Assembly: GCF_036174265.1 (NCBI RefSeq)
Contig: NZ_CP108055.1
Span: 7,626,001 to 7,690,000, forward strand
From: Streptomyces sp. NBC_00285
GTDB lineage: Bacteria > Actinomycetota > Actinomycetes > Streptomycetales > Streptomycetaceae
Direction: 5' to 3'
DNA: 64,000 nucleotides
Part shown: piece after piece, positions 1 through 8,939 of the stretch
Position numbering within the stretch: the stretch's first letter is position 1
Layout: each line of letters starts with the position of its first letter
Notes under the pieces: model-generated
Databases searched by the model: none
Seen by the model: the letters and a program-made list of their open reading frames with translations, nothing else
What the model was told of the DNA's origin: nothing
Program-made: the position numbers and the translations under genes

Positions 1-449
1 ACATCGCGCGCGACCCCCTCGACCCGCTCTTCGACGACGAGGCCTTCCACCAGGCCCTGCGCCGCAAGCGCAGCACCGTCAAACGGGCCCTGCTGGACCA
101 GTCGTTGATCAGCGGAGTCGGCAACATCTACGCGGACGAGGCCCTTTGGCGTTCCCGCATCCACTACGAGCGCCCCACCGCGAGCTTCACCCGCCCGCGC
201 ACGGCCGAACTCCTGGGCCACGTCCGGGACGTGATGAACGAGGCACTCGCGGTCGGCGGCACCAGCTTCGACAGCCTGTACGTCAACGTGAACGGGGAGT
301 CCGGGTACTTCGACCGGTCCCTGGACGCGTACGGCCGTGAGGGACTGCCGTGCAGGCGGTGCGGTACGCCGATGCGCCGGCGGCCCTGGATGAACCGGTC
401 CAGCTACTTCTGCCCGACGTGTCAGCGGGCGCCGCGCGTCACGTCGTAG
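1..449 (+). CDS. mutM: Formamidopyrimidine-DNA glycosylase, 3' part (partial)
   Basis: C-terminal ~148 residues of the Fpg/MutM base-excision repair enzyme, which removes 8-oxoguanine and formamidopyrimidines and nicks the strand by beta,delta-elimination. The gene starts before the window; the reading frame is open from base 3. Seen in the sequence: the helix-two-turn-helix segment around [15 protein letters not shown], which contains the conserved GNIYADE DNA-contact motif, and the C-terminal zinc finger CRRCGTPM...YFCPTCQ with its four cysteines. It ends with TAG at 447-449 and overlaps the convergent HxlR gene by 28 bp. The catalytic N-terminal proline lies outside the window. Confidence 0.95.
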   Translation, partial: IARDPLDPLFDDEAFHQALRRKRSTVKRALLDQSLISGVGNIYADEALWRSRIHYERPTASFTRPRTAELLGHVRDVMNEALAVGGTSFDSLYVNVNGESGYFDRSLDAYGREGLPCRRCGTPMRRRPWMNRSSYFCPTCQRAPRVTS

Positions 450-823
450 CGCTCACGGGCGGCCAGGACGTCGTCCATGCGGCCCTCCACGAAGTGGATG
501 AGGCCCAGCAGCCGCTCGGCGACCTCGCGGCCCAGCGGGGTCAGGTCGTAGTCGACCCGGGGCGGGTTGGTGGGCTGGGCCTCGCGGTGCACCAGGCCGT
601 CACGCTCCAGTCCCTGGAGCGTCTGGGAGAGCATCTTCTCGCTCACGCCGTCGACCCGGCGGCGCAGCTCGTTGAAGCGCAGCGAGCCCTCGGACAGGGC
701 GCCGAGCGTGAGTGCGCCCCAGCGGCCCGTCACGTGCTCCAGCGTGCCGCGCGAGGGGCAGGCCTTGGCGAACACGTCGTACGGGAGGTCCTGCGCCTCC
801 AGGGGCTGCTGCGTGGTGTCCAT
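422..823 (-). CDS. HxlR-family winged-helix transcriptional regulator
   Basis: A 133-residue protein made almost entirely of the HxlR (MarR-like) winged helix. The family signature [22 protein letters not shown] is at residues ~22-43, followed by the recognition-helix region [21 protein letters not shown] and the wing. The single Cys near the N-terminal end of the domain is where several HxlR proteins sense thiols, aldehydes or oxidants. The ATG at 823 is the only good start. The 3' end overlaps convergent mutM by 28 bp. Its target is unknown; HxlR genes usually control an adjacent oxidoreductase or themselves, and no such partner is adjacent here. Confidence 0.88.
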   Translation of the reverse strand: MDTTQQPLEAQDLPYDVFAKACPSRGTLEHVTGRWGALTLGALSEGSLRFNELRRRVDGVSEKMLSQTLQGLERDGLVHREAQPTNPPRVDYDLTPLGREVAERLLGLIHFVEGRMDDVLAARERYDVTRGAR

Positions 824-901
824 AGCACGAGCGTACTGGAAGAGAGCACTAACCGACAGGTTGCACTAACCAGAAGTTAGCGCAACCATCCTCGGTGTCT
901 G

Positions 902-1981
902 CTAGTAGCCGAAGTCCTGCGTCCACCACGGGCCACCGGACCCGAACTGCACACCCACGCCCAGAGTCGTGAAGTCGCAGTTCAGGATGTTGGCCTTGTG
1001 GCCGGGGCTGTTCATCCAGGCTTCCATGACCGCCGCCGGGTCGGCCTGGCCGCGGGCGATGTTCTCGCCGCCGAGGCTGGTGATCCCGGCCTGCGCGGCA
1101 CGGTCCCACGGCGTCGCGCCGCTCGGGTCGGTGTGGTCGAAGAAGCCCTCGACGTCCATGGCCTTGCTGAAGGCGGCGGCCAGGTCGGCCAGCGCGCTGT
1201 TGGCGGCGACCGGGCTGCATCCCACCTTCGCCCGCTCGACGTTGACGAGCCGGAGCACCTCGGCCTCGGCGGCGGCCTCCGTGGAGACATCCACCGGCGC
1301 GGTGGTCTCCTGCTTCGCCGGCTCCCTCTCCTTCTGTGAAGGAGTCGCCGCGGGCTTCTCGCTCGGCGTGGCCGCAGGCTTCTTCGTCGGCTTCTCGGCC
1401 GGGGTGGCCGTCGAGGTCGAGGGGGACGGCGCGGGCGAGGCGGACCGGTCGGCGTCGCGGCTCGTCGAGCCGCCGTCCTCGCGCCGGTCGGCGCTGCCGG
1501 AGGTGCCGCCCTGCTCGGCCGGGGAGTTCGTCGGCGAGCTCGCCGCCTGTACCTCGCCGCCGCCGGTGTTGCTGCTGCCGCCACCGAGCTTGTAGCTGTC
1601 CAGGCCGGGCACCACGCCCGTGGCCACCGCGACCGTGCCGATCGCGACGGCCGCCGAGACCCCGAGCAGACCGCTCTTGACCGGCGTCACGAGATTCCGC
1701 TTGCGCCTGCGGTGCGAGCCGCTGCGCCGGGGGCCGTCGGCGGGGGTGTAGCCGTCGCCCCGGAAGAGCGCGTACTCCTCCTCCGACGCGAACAGGTAGG
1801 CATCACTGCGCGCGTAGGTGTCGGTGTCCGTGTGGCTCGGACGGGGCGTGGTGCTCGCCGAGGCGAAGTTGTACGAGTCCTGTGGGTCGAATGCGCTCCC
1901 GTGGGAGCCGTGCGTATCCGTGACCCCCATGGCGCGGCCCGTGGCGGCGCGGCCGGCGGCGGAGCGTCGGTGGCGTCCCAT
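902..1981 (-). CDS. Membrane-anchored or secreted CAP (SCP/PR-1) domain protein
   Basis: A 359-residue protein. The start at 1981 (MGRHRRSAAG) is chosen because GAGGAAGG lies just upstream; the frame stays open to 2101 but without a better ribosome site. Layout: a basic cytoplasmic N-terminal region with RRRKRN, one membrane segment (GLLGVSAAVAIGTVAVATGVV, residues ~105-125), a long Ser/Thr/Pro/Ala/Lys-rich spacer that probably crosses the cell wall, and a C-terminal CAP domain (~230-359). The CAP domain has the conserved elements LVNVERAKVGC, DHTDPSGATPWDRA, GENIARG and WMNSPGHKANIL. CAP proteins have diverse extracellular roles, so substrate and function here are unknown. A membrane-tethered protein exposed on the cell surface is inferred from the layout. 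Confidence 0.85.
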   Translation of the reverse strand: MGRHRRSAAGRAATGRAMGVTDTHGSHGSAFDPQDSYNFASASTTPRPSHTDTDTYARSDAYLFASEEEYALFRGDGYTPADGPRRSGSHRRRKRNLVTPVKSGLLGVSAAVAIGTVAVATGVVPGLDSYKLGGGSSNTGGGEVQAASSPTNSPAEQGGTSGSADRREDGGSTSRDADRSASPAPSPSTSTATPAEKPTKKPAATPSEKPAATPSQKEREPAKQETTAPVDVSTEAAAEAEVLRLVNVERAKVGCSPVAANSALADLAAAFSKAMDVEGFFDHTDPSGATPWDRAAQAGITSLGGENIARGQADPAAVMEAWMNSPGHKANILNCDFTTLGVGVQFGSGGPWWTQDFGY

Positions 1982-2153
1982 GTCCTTGCCTTCCTCGTCT
2001 GTTCTTGAGGTCGACGCGTCCCCCCGGTCAACCGAAGTCACAAAACCCACACGATCGAGTGAGTTTCGTATGAGATTCATTGGCAGCGGACAGTACCGCA
2101 TGACGCCAGAGGAAGGAGTGCCCAGAGAGACTTTGGCCCGTTAGGTTGCACCC

Positions 2154-2435
2154 ATGAGCGAGGATGTACGACTGGTCGCCTGGGTGCGAGGACGCGTCCA
2201 AGGTGTGGGTTTCCGCTGGTTCACGCGGGCCAAGGCCCTCGAGATCGGCGGCCTGAGTGGTTTTGCTCTCAATCTCGGCGACGGACGCGTCCAGGTGGTC
2301 GCCGAGGGGCCGCGGAAGGGATGCCAGGGACTCCTCGACTGGCTCCTGGGAGATGACACGCCCGGCCGCGTGGACGGCGTCACCGAGATCTGGGACACAC
2401 CTCGCGGGGGTTACGACGGCTTCGCCATCCGATGA
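2154..2435 (+). CDS. acyP: Acylphosphatase
   Basis: A 93-residue single-domain acylphosphatase that hydrolyses carboxyl-phosphate bonds such as acetyl- or carbamoyl-phosphate. The family signature [10 protein letters not shown] is at residues ~13-22 and carries the catalytic arginine; the catalytic asparagine lies in [17 protein letters not shown]. Length is normal for the family. It sits upstream of smc, as in other Streptomyces. The 52 bp before the start contain no other gene; the upstream CAP gene is divergent. Confidence 0.94.
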   Translation: MSEDVRLVAWVRGRVQGVGFRWFTRAKALEIGGLSGFALNLGDGRVQVVAEGPRKGCQGLLDWLLGDDTPGRVDGVTEIWDTPRGGYDGFAIR

Positions 2436-2817
2436 GCCGTTTCTGTAAAACGCCCCAGGCGGAAGCGGAGGGACATGCCACCGACACCTGCCCGAAGCAG
2501 AAAAACGCTGGTGGTTGCCAAGAACCACACGCCGTGGCAGGCTCCGCCCCCAAGAACGATCGCCACCCCTCCAGGGTCCCGCGAGAACCGCAGCGCCGCC
2601 GTTCCGAGCCGCGCCGGTCAGGGTTGCCCGCCAATACGGGGCGTGATCGTGTTGACCGTCAAACTTTTTGGTGAGACGCTGAAAACACCCCGCGCACCTT
2701 AGCTGTTTGGCATGGATGAACGGCAGCAAGAACTAAAAAGTGTCAAGCATCGCGGGTGCGAATCCCTCACGACCCACACCGCTTCGGTCGGTCACTCATT
2801 GTGGAGGACCATCCATC
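2436..2817. other. Intergenic region between acyP and the 67-aa gene
   Basis: 382 bp with no supportable gene and visibly lower GC than its surroundings. It contains a perfect 6-bp inverted repeat GTGGTT/AACCAC (2511-2516 and 2523-2528) and an 11-bp palindrome TTGACCGTCAA at 2652-2662, whose left half resembles a -35 element. A T-arm-like string (GCGGGTGCGAATCCC, ~2753-2767) was examined as a possible tRNA and rejected. The stretch most likely holds the promoter and leader of the 67-residue gene. Confidence 0.4.
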
Positions 2818-3021
2818 ATGGCAAAGGCGCTTCTCGGTTACGTCGGCGGCTCCGACCCTCGACTCCTCGCCGAGATGCGACGGCTCCAGCAGCGCGTCCA
2901 GGACCTGCAATCCGAGCTCGTACGGATTCAGGCCGAGAATGACGAGCTCGCGGCTGCCGCTTCTCACGACAGGATCATGGAGAGCATCGACGCACACCAG
3001 GCGGAGCCCGCGCTCACCTGA
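2818..3021 (+). CDS. Small conserved coiled-coil protein (67 aa)
   Basis: A 67-residue acidic protein of unknown function starting at ATG 2818, behind the ribosome site GTGGAGGA (2801-2808). After MAKALLGYVGGSDPRLLAEM, residues ~18-50 form a clear heptad pattern (RRLQQRVQDLQSELVRIQAE), predicting a short coiled coil. A Rho-independent terminator follows 75 bp downstream, so it is its own transcription unit just before smc. I recall similar small proteins at this place in other Streptomyces but cannot assign a role. A partnership with SMC would be speculation based only on position. Confidence 0.75.
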   Translation: MAKALLGYVGGSDPRLLAEMRRLQQRVQDLQSELVRIQAENDELAAAASHDRIMESIDAHQAEPALT

Positions 3022-3095
3022 TCACTGCATCGCTCCACAGCAGCTCACGCAGTGACTGGGCGGCTCGAATCAACCGCTAAGTTGTAAGAGTTTGC

Positions 3096-3124
3096 AAGGG
3101 ACGCTTCGGCGTCCCTTCTTTCTT
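3096..3124 (+). terminator. Rho-independent terminator
   Basis: A perfect 9-bp stem AAGGGACGC/GCGTCCCTT with a TTCG tetraloop, followed by CTTCTTTCTT. It ends the transcript of the 67-aa gene and separates it from smc. Confidence 0.85.
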
Positions 3125-3241
3125 GCCTCGTGCGCCCTTCACTCTCTTAACGTTTGATGTGCCCTGCACGTTCAAAGGTGAAACCGCGGGCAACAGCGCG
3201 TTCATGGAGTGAGGCACCCCCGGAAGGTAGAGTCCAGCGGC

Positions 3242-6200
3242 GTGCACCTCAAGGCCCTGACCCTCCGGGGGTTCAAGTCGTTCGCCTCGGCGACCACGCT
3301 CCGGTTCGAACCGGGAATCACGTGCGTCGTCGGTCCCAACGGCTCGGGCAAGTCCAACGTCGTCGACGCCCTCAGCTGGGTCATGGGCGAGCAGGGCGCC
3401 AAGTCGCTGCGCGGCGGCAAGATGGAGGACGTCATCTTCGCCGGCACCACCGGACGCCCGCCGTTGGGCCGCGCCGAGGTGTCCCTGACCATCGACAACT
3501 CCGACGGGGCGCTGCCCATCGAGTACGCCGAGGTCACCATCACGCGGATCATGTTCCGCAACGGCGGCAGCGAGTACCAGATCAACGGCGACACCTGCCG
3601 GCTCCTCGACATCCAGGACCTGCTGTCCGACTCCGGCATCGGCCGCGAGATGCACGTCATCGTCGGCCAGGGCCGGCTCGACTCCGTCCTGCACGCCGAT
3701 CCGATGGGCCGCCGTGCCTTCATCGAGGAAGCGGCCGGCGTCCTCAAGCACCGCAAGCGCAAGGAGAAGGCGCTTCGCAAGCTGGACGCGATGCAGGCCA
3801 ACCTCGCGCGTGTGCAGGACCTGACCGACGAACTCCGGCGCCAGCTCAAGCCACTTGGCCGGCAGGCCGCGGTCGCCCGCCGGGCCGCCGTCATCCAGGC
3901 CGACCTCCGCGACGCCCGCCTGCGGCTGCTCGCCGACGATCTCGTACGACTGCGGCAGGCGCTGCGGGCCGAGGTCGCGGACGAGGCCGCACTGAAGGAG
4001 CGCAAGGAGTCGGCCGAGCAGGAACTCAGGAAGGCCCTCCAGCGCGAGGCGCTGCTGGAGGACGAGGTACGCCGGCTCGCGCCCCGGCTCCAGCGGGCCC
4101 AGCAGACGTGGTACGAACTCTCCCAGCTCGCCGAGCGGGTGCGCGGCACGATCTCGCTGGCCGACGCACGCGTGAAGAGCGCCACGTCGGCGCCGCCCGA
4201 GGAGCGCCGCGGGCGGGACCCCGAGGACATGGAGCGCGAGGCCGCCCGCATCCGTGAGCAGGAGGCCGAGCTCGAAGCGGCCCTGGAGGCGGCCGAGCAC
4301 GCCCTGGAGGACACGGTCGCGCACCGCGCCCAGCTGGAACGCGCGCTCACGCAGGAGGAACGGCGTCTGAAGGACGTCGCCCGGGCCATCGCCGACCGCC
4401 GCGAGGGGCTCGCCCGCCTGGGCGGCCAGGTCAACGCGGCCCGTTCCCGCGCGGCCTCCGCCCAGGCCGAGATCGACCGCCTCGCCGCGGCGCGGGACGA
4501 GGCCCAGGAGCGGGCGTCCGCCGCGCAGGGGGAGTACGAGGAGCTCAAGGCCGAGGTCGACGGACTGGACGCGGGTGACGCGGAGCTGGCGGAACAGCAT
4601 GAGGCGGCGAAGCGCCGGCTGGCGGAGGCGGAGTCCGCGCTGACGGCGGCCCGCGAGGCGACCACGGCAGCGGAACGCAGACGCGCGGCGACACAGGCCC
4701 GGCACGAAGCCCTGGCTCTGGGCCTGCGCCGCAAGGACGGCACGGGGGCCCTGCTCGGCGCGAAGGACCGGCTGACCGGGCTGCTGGGTCCGGCGGCGGA
4801 ACTGCTGACGGTGACCCCGGGCCACGAGACGGCACTGGCGGCGGCGTTCGGCGTGGCGGCGGACGCGCTGGCGGTGACGTCCCCCTCGGCGGCGGCCGAT
4901 GCGATCCGCCTGCTGCGCAAGCAGGACGCGGGCCGGGCGTCCCTGCTGTTGGCGGGAGGCCCCGACGCCACGGGAGACGACGCGAGCGGTCACGGCGCAC
5001 CCGCCGGACACCGGCGCGCGGCGGACCTCGTCCGCGGCCCGTCCGACCTGATGACGGCCGTGGGCCGCCTCCTCCACGGCATCGTCGTGGTCGGCACTCT
5101 GGAAGACGCCGAAGACCTCGTCTACGCCCACCCCCACCTCACCGCCGTCACCGCCGAAGGCGATCTCCTCGGCGCCCACTTCGCGCACGGCGGCTCCGCG
5201 GGCGCCCCGAGCCTTCTCGAAGTGCAGGCTTCCGTGGACGAGGCCGCCGCCGAGCTGGAAGAGCTGGCCGTCCGGTGCGAGGAACTCACCGGGGCTCAGC
5301 ACACCGCCGTGGAGCACCGCACGGAATGCGCCGCCCTGGTGGAGGAGTTGGGGGAGCGGCGCCGGGCCGCCGACCGGGAGAAGTCGGCCGTGGCCCAGCA
5401 GCTCGGCCGGCTGTCCGGACAGGCGAAGGGCGCCGCCGGTGAGGCCGAGCGGTCCACCGCGGCGGCCGCGCGGGCGCAGGAGGCGTTGGAGAAGGCGCTC
5501 GAAGAGGTCGAGGAACTGGCCGAACGGCTCACCGTGGCCGAGGAGATGCCGGTCGAGGAGGAGCCCGACACGTCGGTACGGGACCGTCTCGCCGCCGACG
5601 GGGCCAATGCGCGGCAGACCGAGATGGAGGCCCGCCTCCAGGTCCGTACGCACGAAGAGCGGGTCAAGGGCCTCGCCGGCCGCGCGGACTCCCTCGACCG
5701 CGCCGCCCGCGCGGAGCGGGACGCACGCGCGCGTGCCGAGCAGCGGCGGGCACGGCTGCGGCACGAGGCCGGCGTGGCCGAAGCCGTCGCCTCCGGGACG
5801 CGGCAGCTGCTCGCTCACGTCGAGGTGTCGCTCGCGCGCGCGGACGAGGAGCGCACCGCCGCCGACGCCGCCAAGGCCCTGCGGGAAAGGGAGTTGACCG
5901 CCGCCCGGACCACCGGCCGCGATCTCAAGGCCGAGCTCGACAAGCTGACCGACTCCGTCCACCGCGGTGAGGTGCTCGGCGCCGAGAAGCGGATGCGGAT
6001 CGAGCAGCTGGAGACCAAGGCGCTCGAGGAGCTGGGCGTCGAACCGGCGGGACTCGTCGACGAGTACGGCCCGCACCAGCTCGTCCCGCCCTCCCCGCCC
6101 GCCGAGGGCGAGGAGCTGCCGGAGGATCCGGAGCACCCGCGCAACCAGCCCAAGCCGTTCCACCGGGCGGAGCAGGAGAGGCGGCTCAAGGCCACCGAGC

Positions 6201-6808
6201 GGGCGTACCAGCAGCTCGGCAAGGTCAATCCGCTCGCTCTGGAGGAGTTCGCGGCGCTGGAGGAGCGGCACAAGTTCCTCAGCGAGCAGCTGGAGGACCT
6301 GAAGAAGACCCGCATCGACCTGCTTCAAGTGGTGAAGGAGGTCGACGAGCGCGTCGAGCAGGTCTTCACGGAGGCCTACCGGGACACGGCCCGGCAGTTC
6401 GAGGGCGTCTTCAGCCGGCTCTTCCCGGGCGGCGAGGGGCGGTTGATCCTGACCGACCCCGACAACATGCTCACCACGGGCGTGGACGTCGAGGCGCGTC
6501 CGCCCGGCAAGAAGGTCAAGCGGCTCTCCCTGCTGTCCGGCGGCGAACGGTCACTGACGGCCGTGGCGCTGCTGGTGTCCATCTTCAAGGCGCGGCCCAG
6601 CCCGTTCTACGTCATGGACGAGGTCGAGGCGGCGCTCGACGACACCAACCTCCAGCGGTTGATCCGCCTCATGCAGGAGCTGCAGGAGGCCTCGCAGCTC
6701 ATCGTGATCACGCACCAGAAACGGACCATGGAGGTCGCCGACGCGCTGTACGGCGTCTCCATGCAGGGCGACGGCGTGTCGAAGGTCATCAGCCAGCGGC
6801 TGCGCTGA
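3242..6808 (+). CDS. smc: Chromosome segregation ATPase SMC
   Basis: A 1188-residue SMC subunit of the condensin complex, which compacts and aligns chromosomes, including during sporulation septation. The GTG at 3242 (MHLKALTLRGFKSF) matches the normal SMC N-terminus; an in-frame GTG at 3209 would add 11 atypical residues. Seen: Walker A GPNGSGKS (31-38), long Glu/Arg/Ala-rich coiled coils, a central hinge (~500-670, around the GALLGAKDRLTGLLG segment), ABC signature LSGGERS (~1098), and Walker B YVMDEVEAALDD with the D-loop. No ScpA or ScpB gene is adjacent. Length is typical. Confidence 0.97.
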   Translation: MHLKALTLRGFKSFASATTLRFEPGITCVVGPNGSGKSNVVDALSWVMGEQGAKSLRGGKMEDVIFAGTTGRPPLGRAEVSLTIDNSDGALPIEYAEVTITRIMFRNGGSEYQINGDTCRLLDIQDLLSDSGIGREMHVIVGQGRLDSVLHADPMGRRAFIEEAAGVLKHRKRKEKALRKLDAMQANLARVQDLTDELRRQLKPLGRQAAVARRAAVIQADLRDARLRLLADDLVRLRQALRAEVADEAALKERKESAEQELRKALQREALLEDEVRRLAPRLQRAQQTWYELSQLAERVRGTISLADARVKSATSAPPEERRGRDPEDMEREAARIREQEAELEAALEAAEHALEDTVAHRAQLERALTQEERRLKDVARAIADRREGLARLGGQVNAARSRAASAQAEIDRLAAARDEAQERASAAQGEYEELKAEVDGLDAGDAELAEQHEAAKRRLAEAESALTAAREATTAAERRRAATQARHEALALGLRRKDGTGALLGAKDRLTGLLGPAAELLTVTPGHETALAAAFGVAADALAVTSPSAAADAIRLLRKQDAGRASLLLAGGPDATGDDASGHGAPAGHRRAADLVRGPSDLMTAVGRLLHGIVVVGTLEDAEDLVYAHPHLTAVTAEGDLLGAHFAHGGSAGAPSLLEVQASVDEAAAELEELAVRCEELTGAQHTAVEHRTECAALVEELGERRRAADREKSAVAQQLGRLSGQAKGAAGEAERSTAAAARAQEALEKALEEVEELAERLTVAEEMPVEEEPDTSVRDRLAADGANARQTEMEARLQVRTHEERVKGLAGRADSLDRAARAERDARARAEQRRARLRHEAGVAEAVASGTRQLLAHVEVSLARADEERTAADAAKALRERELTAARTTGRDLKAELDKLTDSVHRGEVLGAEKRMRIEQLETKALEELGVEPAGLVDEYGPHQLVPPSPPAEGEELPEDPEHPRNQPKPFHRAEQERRLKATERAYQQLGKVNPLALEEFAALEERHKFLSEQLEDLKKTRIDLLQVVKEVDERVEQVFTEAYRDTARQFEGVFSRLFPGGEGRLILTDPDNMLTTGVDVEARPPGKKVKRLSLLSGGERSLTAVALLVSIFKARPSPFYVMDEVEAALDDTNLQRLIRLMQELQEASQLIVITHQKRTMEVADALYGVSMQGDGVSKVISQRLR

Positions 6809-6988
6809 CCTCCCATGACTTCAAGAAGTGAACGTATGTGGGGTACATCTGTCAAAGTTCTCACAATTCACTACGTTTGAATTTGAGACTTGAAGGCATA
6901 AGGTCAGCAGCGTTGGATTTACCTTCAGGTACCACCTACCTGGGGGCTGACCACACCGACAGCGTTGCCGGTGGCCCGAGGAGTAAAC

Positions 6989-8407
6989 GTGACCAGCACA
7001 GCGAAGGCATCCGAACCAGGAGCCCAGGCGGCTCATCCCGATCATCTCGGGCACGTCATCTTCATCGCGGCGGCGGCCGCGATGGGCGGTTTCCTCTTCG
7101 GCTACGACAGCTCCGTGATCAACGGTGCCGTCGAGGCCATCCGAGGCCGCTACGACGTCGGCTCCGCGGCCCTGGCGCAGGTCATCGCCATCGCCCTGAT
7201 CGGCTGTGCCATCGGCGCGGCGACCGCCGGACGCATCGCCGACCGCATCGGCCGTATCCGCTGCATGCAGATCTCGGCCGTTCTCTTCACGATCAGCGCC
7301 GTCGGCTCGGCACTGCCCTTCGCGCTGTACGACCTCGCCTTCTGGCGGGTCGTCGGAGGCTTCGCCATCGGCATGGCCTCGGTCATCGGCCCCGCCTACA
7401 TCGCCGAGGTCGCCCCGCCGGCCTATCGCGGCCGACTCGGCTCCTTCCAGCAGGCCGCCATCGTCATCGGCATCGCGATCTCGCAGCTGGTCAACTGGGG
7501 TCTGCTGAACGCCGCCGGCGGTGACCAGCGCGGCAAGCTGATGGGCCTGGAGGCCTGGCAGGTCATGCTCGGCGTCATGGTCGTCCCGGCCGTCCTCTAC
7601 GGCCTGCTCTCCTTCGCCATCCCCGAGTCCCCGCGCTTCCTGATCTCCGTCGGCAGGCACGAGCGTGCCAAGGAGATCCTGGAGGAGGTCGAGGGCGACA
7701 AGATCGACCTCGACGCGCGCGTGGCCGAGATCGAGAACGCCATGAAGAGCGAGCACAAGTCGACCTTCAAGGACCTGCTCGGCGGTTCCTTCTTCTTCAA
7801 GCCGATCGTCTGGATCGGCATCGGCCTGTCGGTCTTCCAGCAGTTCGTCGGCATCAACGTCGCGTTCTACTACTCCTCGACGCTGTGGCAGTCGGTCGGC
7901 GTCGACCCGACCGACTCGTTCCTCTACTCCTTCACGACGTCGATCATCAACATCGTCGGCACCGTGATCGCGATGATCTTCGTGGACCGCGTCGGCCGCC
8001 GCCCGCTCGCCCTGATCGGTTCGGTCGGCATGGTGGTCGGTCTCGCTCTGGAGGCCTGGGCGTTCTCCTACGACCTGGTCGACGGCAAGCTGCCGGCCGC
8101 GCAGGGCTGGACCGCGCTGATCGCCGCCCATGTGTTCGTCCTGTTCTTCGCCCTGTCCTGGGGTGTGGTCGTGTGGGTCTTCCTCGGCGAGATGTTCCCG
8201 AACCGGCTCCGTGCCGCCGCGCTCGGTGTGGCCGCCTCCGCGCAGTGGATCGCCAACTGGGCCATCACCGCGAGCTTCCCGTCGCTGGCCGACTGGAACC
8301 TCTCCTTCACCTACGTGATCTACACGGTCTTCGCGGCCCTCTCCATCCCGTTCGTCCTCAAGTACGTCAAGGAGACGAAGGGCAAGACCCTGGAGGAGAT
8401 GGGCTGA
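6989..8407 (+). CDS. glcP: Glucose permease, MFS sugar porter family
   Basis: A 472-residue 12-helix major facilitator, most like GlcP, the main glucose/H+ symporter of Streptomyces. GTG at 6989 is preceded by CGAGGAG (6977-6983). Seen: MGGFLFGYDSSVINGA in helix 1, the RIADRIGRIR loop between helices 2 and 3, PESPRFLISVGR after helix 6, QQFVGINVAFYYSS in helix 7 (sugar-binding QQ), DRVGRRPLALIG, and a C-terminal KETKGKTLEEM, all sugar porter landmarks. The preceding 180 bp are unusually AT-rich and should contain the promoter. A strong terminator follows. Glucose as substrate is inferred from recalled similarity. Confidence 0.88.
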   Translation: MTSTAKASEPGAQAAHPDHLGHVIFIAAAAAMGGFLFGYDSSVINGAVEAIRGRYDVGSAALAQVIAIALIGCAIGAATAGRIADRIGRIRCMQISAVLFTISAVGSALPFALYDLAFWRVVGGFAIGMASVIGPAYIAEVAPPAYRGRLGSFQQAAIVIGIAISQLVNWGLLNAAGGDQRGKLMGLEAWQVMLGVMVVPAVLYGLLSFAIPESPRFLISVGRHERAKEILEEVEGDKIDLDARVAEIENAMKSEHKSTFKDLLGGSFFFKPIVWIGIGLSVFQQFVGINVAFYYSSTLWQSVGVDPTDSFLYSFTTSIINIVGTVIAMIFVDRVGRRPLALIGSVGMVVGLALEAWAFSYDLVDGKLPAAQGWTALIAAHVFVLFFALSWGVVVWVFLGEMFPNRLRAAALGVAASAQWIANWAITASFPSLADWNLSFTYVIYTVFAALSIPFVLKYVKETKGKTLEEMG

Positions 8408-8467
8408 GGGCCCTCCCCGCAGTCCCGGGGAGACGGGTCAAGACCCCGCTGCCCTCTCCCCGTACCG

Positions 8468-8512
8468 TCCGCCGCCCCCGGCCCGGCAACCGCCTGGACC
8501 GGGGGCGGCGGA
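8468..8512. terminator. Bidirectional terminator between convergent genes
   Basis: A perfect 14-bp GC-rich stem (8468-8481 with 8499-8512; core CCGCCGCCCCCGG/CCGGGGGCGGCGG) between glcP and the minus-strand gene ending at 8527. It is well placed to stop transcription from both sides. Confidence 0.75.
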
Positions 8513-8526
8513 GTTGTCCATGTGGG

Positions 8527-8887
8527 TCACCAGATGAGAACCCCGCCGCCGATCTCCAGGGCCTCGCCGATGCTCTCCTCGATGATCCGCAGCCGAGTCT
8601 CGATCTGGTCCCGGTGCCCCTCGACCGTCCGTGGCGACCTCGTCGATACGGGAGCGCAGCAGCGCCACCTCGCGCCGGAACTCCGGCACGTCCTCGGCCT
8701 CGACATACAGGTCGCGGGCGGCGAGCACGGGCAGGAAGCGCGCACCGAGCGAGCGCACGAACTCCGATCCCCACACCGTCGTACGCCAGGATTCGAAGCC
8801 GCCGGACCGGTACACGTCGTCCGATACGTCGAGTATCCGCAGCTCGCCGTCCGGGTCCCGGACGAACACCTCCACCGACAGACTCAT
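8527..8887 (-). pseudogene. Small conserved protein interrupted by a frameshift
   Basis: Reading from ATG 8887 gives MSLSVEVFVRDPDGELRILD... to ...REVALLRSRIDEVAT, a sensible acidic sequence with FESWRTTVWGSE. After that, this frame turns into Arg/Gly-rich nonsense. Shifting by one base near 8633-8640 (minus-strand ACGGACGG) restores VEGHRDQIETRLRIIEESIGEALEIGGGVLIW and a TGA at 8527. The two halves together make a ~119-residue protein of a type I recall as common in Streptomyces, with the same ...GGGVLIW ending. One extra base therefore breaks the gene, or the read has an indel here. Function unknown. Confidence 0.65.
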
Positions 8888-8939
8888 GGGCTCAGTGGAT
8901 CACCGTCGAATCCCCCTCGGCCACCGGATATGGCGCGCC

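Noticed and set aside
2745..2775. Possible tRNA (T-arm-like GCGGGTGCGAATCCC)
   Set aside because: No matching acceptor stem, anticodon arm or D-arm could be placed at the right distances, and the loop begins TGC instead of TTC.
3077..6328. A very long open frame on the minus strand opposite smc (over 1000 codons)
   Set aside because: It is the antisense shadow of a high-GC coding gene. It is Leu/Gly/Arg/Val-rich without motifs, and smc on the plus strand is unmistakable.
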